Source: Asterella californica
Lineage: Eukaryota > Streptophyta > Marchantiopsida > Marchantiales > Aytoniaceae
NCBI GenBank assembly: GCA_036924285.1
Contig: JAYKYS010000005.1
Location: 2,170,001-2,234,000, forward strand
Direction of reading: 5' to 3'
Length of the DNA stretch: 64,000 nucleotides
Program-made: the position numbers and the translations under genes
Notes under the pieces: generated by a model
What the model was told of the DNA's origin: nothing
The model's database searches: none
Seen by the model: the letters and a program-made list of their open reading frames with translations, nothing else
Shown: one piece after another, positions 62,230-64,000 of the stretch
Numbering within the stretch: the stretch's first letter is position 1
Layout of the letters: the number at the start of each line of letters is the position of its first letter

Positions 62230-64000
62230 ACACCTAAATATTGTCAACTGAAACTAAATCAGCAAAGAGTTCTAGGCCACATTTCCTTCTCTCAAGAAAC
62301 ATAAATGATCAATGAACTTTTGCTCCAAGTCAGGCTTAGAAGCCCACAAATTCTTCTCTTTTCTCCCAAGAACAACACACTCCCTCCACCTTCCAAAGCA
62401 GCGATTGCTTGCAAGCAATTGGGATGTGTAACCTCTCATATAAATCCCATTCCTACACAACCAGTCCGCACAATGCTCCCACTGAGGATTCCAAATCTGT
62501 CAAATCTACCTACAGTCTGGTACTTCAGCTTCAAGTATCAAATAGGTTCACGTGGTCTAAAGTTGGACTACCTCAAGGCTTTGTCTATGAGTGACTAGTC
62601 CTCTATTGTAAACCAATTTTGATATTTGCTACTTCTTAAAGGCTTCTTCTGAATTCGGTCTTGTTCACACTCAATATCAGAATCACTTAAGATAGTAATC
62701 TCACTATCTTCCAGCACTTACACCTCAGTTAAGTCAATCAATTGATGTGGGTGACCTTTCAGTTTCTGATGGGAAGGTTGGTGTCTAGACATGGCTAACA
62801 AAGTCTGAGAACATGCTTGCAAGTAATCGTCGTGGGAGATTTGCTGAAAACTGAACTTTGCTAATGAGTCCATTAGTACTCTAGAGTGATCGCTGGATAA
62901 CTCTGTAGAGGTAGTCAGCTCTTCTGAAGTTTCTTCTTCAAATGTGGTGATATTTTCCTCTAGAGTGTGAACGTCAAAAAGTCCCAGAATAACAAGATTT
63001 GTCCCAACTCTAGCAAGTTCACTGGCTGAGGATAATAGTCAACTATCCAATGACTGGATTGATCAGACGTAGACAAAAAGCACTTACATCTCTTTCTCTT
63101 CTCTCTAACAGAAAAATCTAATCCCAAAGAGCCTCTGGTTTTCAATCGACAACAACACCAGAAGCTTATCCACTTTTGATAGTTCTGATCCTCCACACAA
63201 AATGAACAAAAACAAAGTACTACTAACGAAGTAACTGTTTCTAGAAGCAAACAGAATTCCATAGCATTTCAGAAAAGCTAGACAGAAGTCATGAAATTGA
63301 TAACAAACAGATATGCACAACAAAAGAGTCAATATAGACATCGGTTGTGGTTTGAAGCTCACCGGTCATGCGAAGGGAGACCACGTCCCCTCCGGATCCA
63401 TCGCCTCTCCACTCCTAGAGATTGACTTCAATGCCATGCTCGAGTCAAAAAGTATATGAACCGTAAAACCATCACTAAATATTCCTTCGCACGGAAGCAT
63501 TTACTCATTCATCCTCTCAAATCCAAGTTGAAGCATCTAGTTGCTCTAAGTCTCTCTTGCGCATTCTAGAAAGCTCTACACAGAACTGAGTTATTCCTAT
63601 GATAGCCTCGAGATCAAGCCGGCGAATTCTTCAGAACTAGTTCGAGGAGGCCTTTCATATTTTCTAGTAATTTCATCCGTGACACGCGCTACTGCAAAAG
63701 TTTTTGATAAGTCATCTTAATACCATAGCACTAACAAAAATCCACAGCTACTCAGCCTCAAGATGATGCTTGTCGTTGCACAAACTCTCAGGCTAGTCTG
63801 ACAATAGTCGCGATAGCATTGAAGAATCGGTGCGTGAACTCTAAACTTGGCTTGACAATGAGCCGCAAATGCTTTCAAGAATTGGCAGAAATCGACTTTC
63901 AAGTCGTCATTGTTAGCTGCACAAAATTCCCATCTGTATCGATATGCACAACCCGATCACAACGGAAGAAGCATCGCGCACACTGCTAAGTAGAAACCCA
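62230..64000. other. No recognisable feature
   Basis: Moderately AT-rich sequence left of which lies the old LTR. The longest frames (62305-62598 plus, 63262-62960 minus) have no motif I recognise. A minus frame at 62460-62272 contains GRWRECVVLGRKEKNLWASK, which could be a worn LINE or transposase piece, but the support is too weak to call. Confidence 0.3.

Noticed and set aside
62272..62460. Possible LINE-like C-terminal fragment
   Set aside because: Only a short frame with no diagnostic motif; kept as unassigned sequence.

Overview
This window is eukaryotic and consists almost entirely of LTR retrotransposons of the Ty3/gypsy (Metaviridae-like) type, inserted into one another. I see no convincing host gene, no rRNA or tRNA gene and no CRISPR array. 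A green-lineage (streptophyte) host with a large, repeat-rich genome is the most natural reading. Pointers are a tRNA-Asp-type primer binding site, a chromodomain-bearing chromovirus with a tRNA-iMet-type primer site, a G-box inside one LTR, and elements resembling those of non-seed plants and streptophyte algae. The exact organism cannot be fixed from the sequence.

Layout. (1) 1-27232, minus strand: a tandem run of a 'giant-LTR' family (family I). Reading leftwards, a broken pol (27232-24680) runs into a 3.96 kb LTR (24676-20717), then a broken gag-protease without pol (20601-17645), then a second LTR of about 5.85 kb (17644-15404 plus 6449-2844), then a second broken gag that leaves the window at base 1. 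These LTRs themselves contain protein-like open frames: L1, a globular protein, and L2, a coiled-coil protein. (2) 6450-15399, plus strand: a young, apparently intact Ty3 element (family II) inserted inside the second giant LTR. It has 914-bp LTRs with no difference that I can see, a 4-bp target duplication, two extra small ORFs and a single 1628-codon gag-pol. (3) 27233-29113 and 57491-62229, minus strand: the two halves of a very old family III-related element. (4) 29114-57490, plus strand: a decayed chromovirus (family IV) that split that old element. Nested inside it are a solo LTR (31373-33286), scrambled giant-LTR fragments with another LTR-like block (34364-38285), and (5) 38603-54367, a tandem pair of nearly identical family III elements arranged LTR-body-LTR-body-LTR. 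(6) 62230-64000 holds nothing I recognise.

The most notable signals are: a gag-pro/pol junction in family III that looks like a textbook -1 programmed frameshift site (slippery heptamer plus H-type pseudoknot), with the pseudoknot geometry and pairing kept in the old diverged copy; a middle LTR in the tandem pair that is a mosaic of the outer two, as expected from unequal crossing-over; protein-coding frames inside giant LTRs; and 4-bp target duplications in three different element families.

Relative age, from nesting and decay: the old family III copy is oldest, then the chromovirus, then the insertions into it. The family III tandem is young (four differences seen between its outer LTRs), and family II is youngest (none seen).
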